Notes under the pieces: generated by a model
What the model saw: only the letters and a program-made list of their open reading frames with translations
Databases searched by the model: none
What the model was told of the DNA's origin: nothing
Origin: Natronoflexus pectinivorans
GTDB lineage: Bacteria; Bacteroidota; Bacteroidia; Bacteroidales; Marinilabiliaceae
Reading direction: 5' to 3'
DNA length: 64,000 nt
Assembly (NCBI RefSeq): GCF_004345615.1
Contig: NZ_SLWK01000005.1
Span: forward strand, 186,001-250,000
Position numbers and translations under genes: made by a program
Shown here: positions 61,998 to 64,000 of the stretch, one piece after another
Layout: the number at the start of each line of letters is the position of its first letter
Numbering within the stretch: the first letter of the stretch is position 1

Positions 61998-62124
61998 TAT
62001 TAATCCCTTTAAATATTCTCAATTGATAAATTACTTACAGTAATTGTCGAATTTTGAAAAATAGAAATCAAATTAACTTCATAATTTTAAGGCATTATTA
62101 ACCTTTTTTATTAATCGCAGAATT

Positions 62125-64000
62125 ATGAAGAAAAAAACTTTACACTTGAGATTATTGTCAGTGAGCCTTTTGACATTATGTTTAAATGCATTTTCAATAA
62201 ATGCAGAAACTACTGCATCAAATCATGCTCTAAAGCTGTTGGGTGGAAATGGGAGTGAAAGTCACATAAACATTCCAGAAATCCCTTTGACCAGCAACAG
62301 TTTTACCATGGAAATGTGGTTTAAACCTGAAGGAATTCAACCGAATAATGCCGGATTGATCTATAGTAGAATTGGGGAACATCATGCCGGAATTGCTTAT
62401 GCTTCAGCATGGCAGGGAACCGGGAAGTTACGTTTTATGACAAACATTGCAACGGATGATTATGGAACAGTTTCCGAACAGATTGCAACACCAGGAGAAT
62501 GGCATCACATAGCTGTTGTGTTAACCCCCACCAGCAGCACGCTCTATTTAAATGGAACTGAATCTCAAAGAGATATTGTAAGTCCGGTATACGATTTTTC
62601 CACTGGTAATCTGTATATCGGATGGGATAATGCAGATGCAAACAGAGCTTTTAAAGGAGTTATTGATGAAATAAGAATCTGGGATACGCCTAAATCATCT
62701 GAGGAAATAATTGAAAAAATGTATATTACATTGGATGGAACTGAAGACAATTTGATTGCATATTACAATTTTGATGATGCTAATGATGGAATTGCCACAG
62801 ACATGTCTGGAAATGGGAATAACGGTCTTATTGTTGGGGGTGTCTACACCAATAATTCTTCATATTTAGCAACCCTTTCAGAGCTCATTATTGATGGCAT
62901 CAATATGTACCCACCATTTAAGAATGGACATCTAGAGTATAACATTATCCTACCGGAGGAAACGACTTCTTTGAACATCAACGCTGTAACTGACATACCT
63001 GGTGCAACTGTTCAAGGTTCAGGAGCAGTAAGTCTAACAGATGATGAAAAATCTATTATTGTAGAAGTACTCTCGGCTGATGAAAAGTCCATATCTCAAT
63101 ATATCATTTATATTGCGAATACTGAACCTACACTTAAACACTCTTATACCTTTGTGGATGGCACCGCCAGAGACATGGTAGGAGATGGTGACGGAACAAT
63201 AATCGGCGGTGAAATTTACAGAGGCGTATATACTTCAAGCCAGGATGGCCATCACATAACATTTCCTGCAAATAAAATAGCAATTAACTCTTATAAATCT
63301 ATTACAGTTGAACTTTACGTAAAAGCAGGTAATGAAGCCAATGGGAACAACCACATGTTAACATATTTTGGAGCAACTCAAGATGGATGGAAAGGGGTAG
63401 ATTATTTCTTCACCTCTCTCAAAAGTCGAACAGCCATAAGCTGCGGAAACTATGGGGCGCCATGGGGTGCGGAAAACGGTGTTGATAGTGAAAAACTGGA
63501 TGCTGGAGGCTATCACCATTTGGTTAGTATATTGACCAACGAGTCCATTTCTTGGTATGTTGATGGAGAGTATAAAGGCTCAGCAGCACTTTCTGAGGAG
63601 AATAAAATCCATAATTTAAGCACTCAGTTTGCTTACCTTTGTCGAGCTGGATATAGTGACCCAACCTGGATCGGCTCTATTTATGAATATAATATTTACA
63701 GTGGCGTTATGGGTTCTCAGGAAATTGCCACAAGGGCTACGGACTTTCCATTTTTTGTTTCGTCAGATGCAACTTTATTTGATTTAAAAGTTGACGATAT
63801 TACCATAGACAATTTCGATGCAAACACATTGGAATATACTATGGTTTTGACCACTGATATTTCAGAATCCCCTGAGGTGACAGCAATCGCATCTGATGAG
63901 CCATATGCAAATGTTGTTGTAACCAACGCGAACCAAATTCCAGGTACAACAACAATTGAAGTTACAGCTGAGGACGGCACAAAATCTACATACACCATCA
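62125..64000 (+). CDS. LamG/concanavalin-like multi-domain surface protein (runs off the right end)
   Basis: Open from the ATG at 62125 to the window end (625 codons visible, no stop). A signal peptide (LLSVSLLTLCLNAFSINAET) precedes a LamG-type jelly roll (about 30-215; LTSNSFTMEMWFKPEGIQPN, EWHHIAVVLTPTSSTLYLNG, GVIDEIRIWDTPKSSEEI), a cadherin-like beta-sandwich (about 250-330, Y-N-I-I-L-P-E-E type, TVQGSGAVSL), a second LamG (about 345-540; SITVELYVKAGN, GGYHHLVSILTNESISWYVD) and another cadherin-like segment (FDANTLEYTMVLTTDISESP). It is likely surface adhesion or glycan binding, perhaps T9SS exported; the C-terminus is outside. Confidence 0.8.
   Translation, partial: MKKKTLHLRLLSVSLLTLCLNAFSINAETTASNHALKLLGGNGSESHINIPEIPLTSNSFTMEMWFKPEGIQPNNAGLIYSRIGEHHAGIAYASAWQGTGKLRFMTNIATDDYGTVSEQIATPGEWHHIAVVLTPTSSTLYLNGTESQRDIVSPVYDFSTGNLYIGWDNADANRAFKGVIDEIRIWDTPKSSEEIIEKMYITLDGTEDNLIAYYNFDDANDGIATDMSGNGNNGLIVGGVYTNNSSYLATLSELIIDGINMYPPFKNGHLEYNIILPEETTSLNINAVTDIPGATVQGSGAVSLTDDEKSIIVEVLSADEKSISQYIIYIANTEPTLKHSYTFVDGTARDMVGDGDGTIIGGEIYRGVYTSSQDGHHITFPANKIAINSYKSITVELYVKAGNEANGNNHMLTYFGATQDGWKGVDYFFTSLKSRTAISCGNYGAPWGAENGVDSEKLDAGGYHHLVSILTNESISWYVDGEYKGSAALSEENKIHNLSTQFAYLCRAGYSDPTWIGSIYEYNIYSGVMGSQEIATRATDFPFFVSSDATLFDLKVDDITIDNFDANTLEYTMVLTTDISESPEVTAIASDEPYANVVVTNANQIPGTTTIEVTAEDGTKSTYTI

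Noticed and set aside
1-64000. CRISPR array, prophage or complete insertion sequence
   Set aside because: No regularly spaced direct repeats, no phage structural genes and no intact transposase were seen; the only mobile-element trace is the relic at 60499-60779 and small inverted-repeat elements.

Overview
The window looks like the chromosome of a member of the Bacteroidota, most likely Bacteroidales/Marinilabiliales. The evidence is a type IX secretion C-terminal signal (45049-48306), SusC-type CarboxypepD-reg plug receptors, a DUF2723 glycosyltransferase-like protein, a split CcsB/CcsA-type cytochrome c maturation protein, and tRNA promoters with the Bacteroidota -33 TTG / -7 TAnnTTTG consensus. 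The DNA is moderately AT-rich, with long AT-rich intergenic spacers full of short inverted-repeat elements.

Layout. 1-4.2 kb: 5' part of a cytochrome c biogenesis gene (leaving the window on the left), a DcaP-like porin and a DUF4268 protein. 4.2-6 kb: agmatine deiminase and a ParDE toxin-antitoxin pair. 6.2-10 kb: an SLC13-type anion transporter followed by a lone receiver protein and a cNMP-domain histidine kinase. 10-11.5 kb: a DUF6992-like membrane protein and a methyltransferase. 11.6-20.7 kb: an arsenic island made of two convergent units. The plus-strand unit carries a MTH895-type thioredoxin, ArsR, two ArsF-like redox proteins, an ArsG/CcdA-like permease, a double Usp protein, an ArsP-like permease and a Tat-exported split-Soret-like cytochrome. 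The minus-strand unit carries arsR-arsC-arsM-ACR3 and a degenerate IscA-like gene. 20.9-22.5 kb: purE-purK. 22.5-23.6 kb: a repeat-rich gap. 23.6-28.5 kb: a 1603-residue exonuclease-RecQ-UvrD fusion. 28.9-36.1 kb: an outer-membrane protein, tRNA-Gln, a DUF2723 protein, a NodB deacetylase, purD and a membrane protein. 36.1-41.4 kb: a ModA-like lipoprotein plus a hybrid histidine kinase, and an LPG-synthase-type flippase protein. 41.8-44.6 kb: three exported-protein genes, two of them interrupted by -1 frameshifts at in-phase slippery A-runs. 44.8-53 kb: tRNA-Ala, a very large secreted DUF6055-type protein, and a probable metal (zinc?) uptake set with a ZnuD-like TonB receptor. 53-59.7 kb: a YgjP-type metallopeptidase, a four-gene diacetamido-sugar operon and metK. 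60-62 kb: debris (broken membrane ORF, IS1634-like transposase remnant), recO and tRNA-Leu. 62.1 kb to the end: a large LamG/cadherin-like surface protein running off the window.

How parts fit together. The arsenic island combines arsenate reduction (ArsC), As(III) efflux (ACR3), methylation (ArsM) and a second module resembling the organoarsenical ArsE/F/G set with its own ArsR and operator. Both ArsR proteins have recognisable dyads at their own promoters. The sugar operon (NodB-like, aminotransferase, acetyltransferase, dehydrogenase) fits the WbpB/D/E route to a 3-acetamido sugar for surface polysaccharide. The most unusual items are the helicase fusion, the arsenic redox genes, the paired slippery-site frameshifts, and several families of intergenic inverted repeats, one of them a three-copy MITE-like element. 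No CRISPR array, prophage or complete insertion sequence was found.
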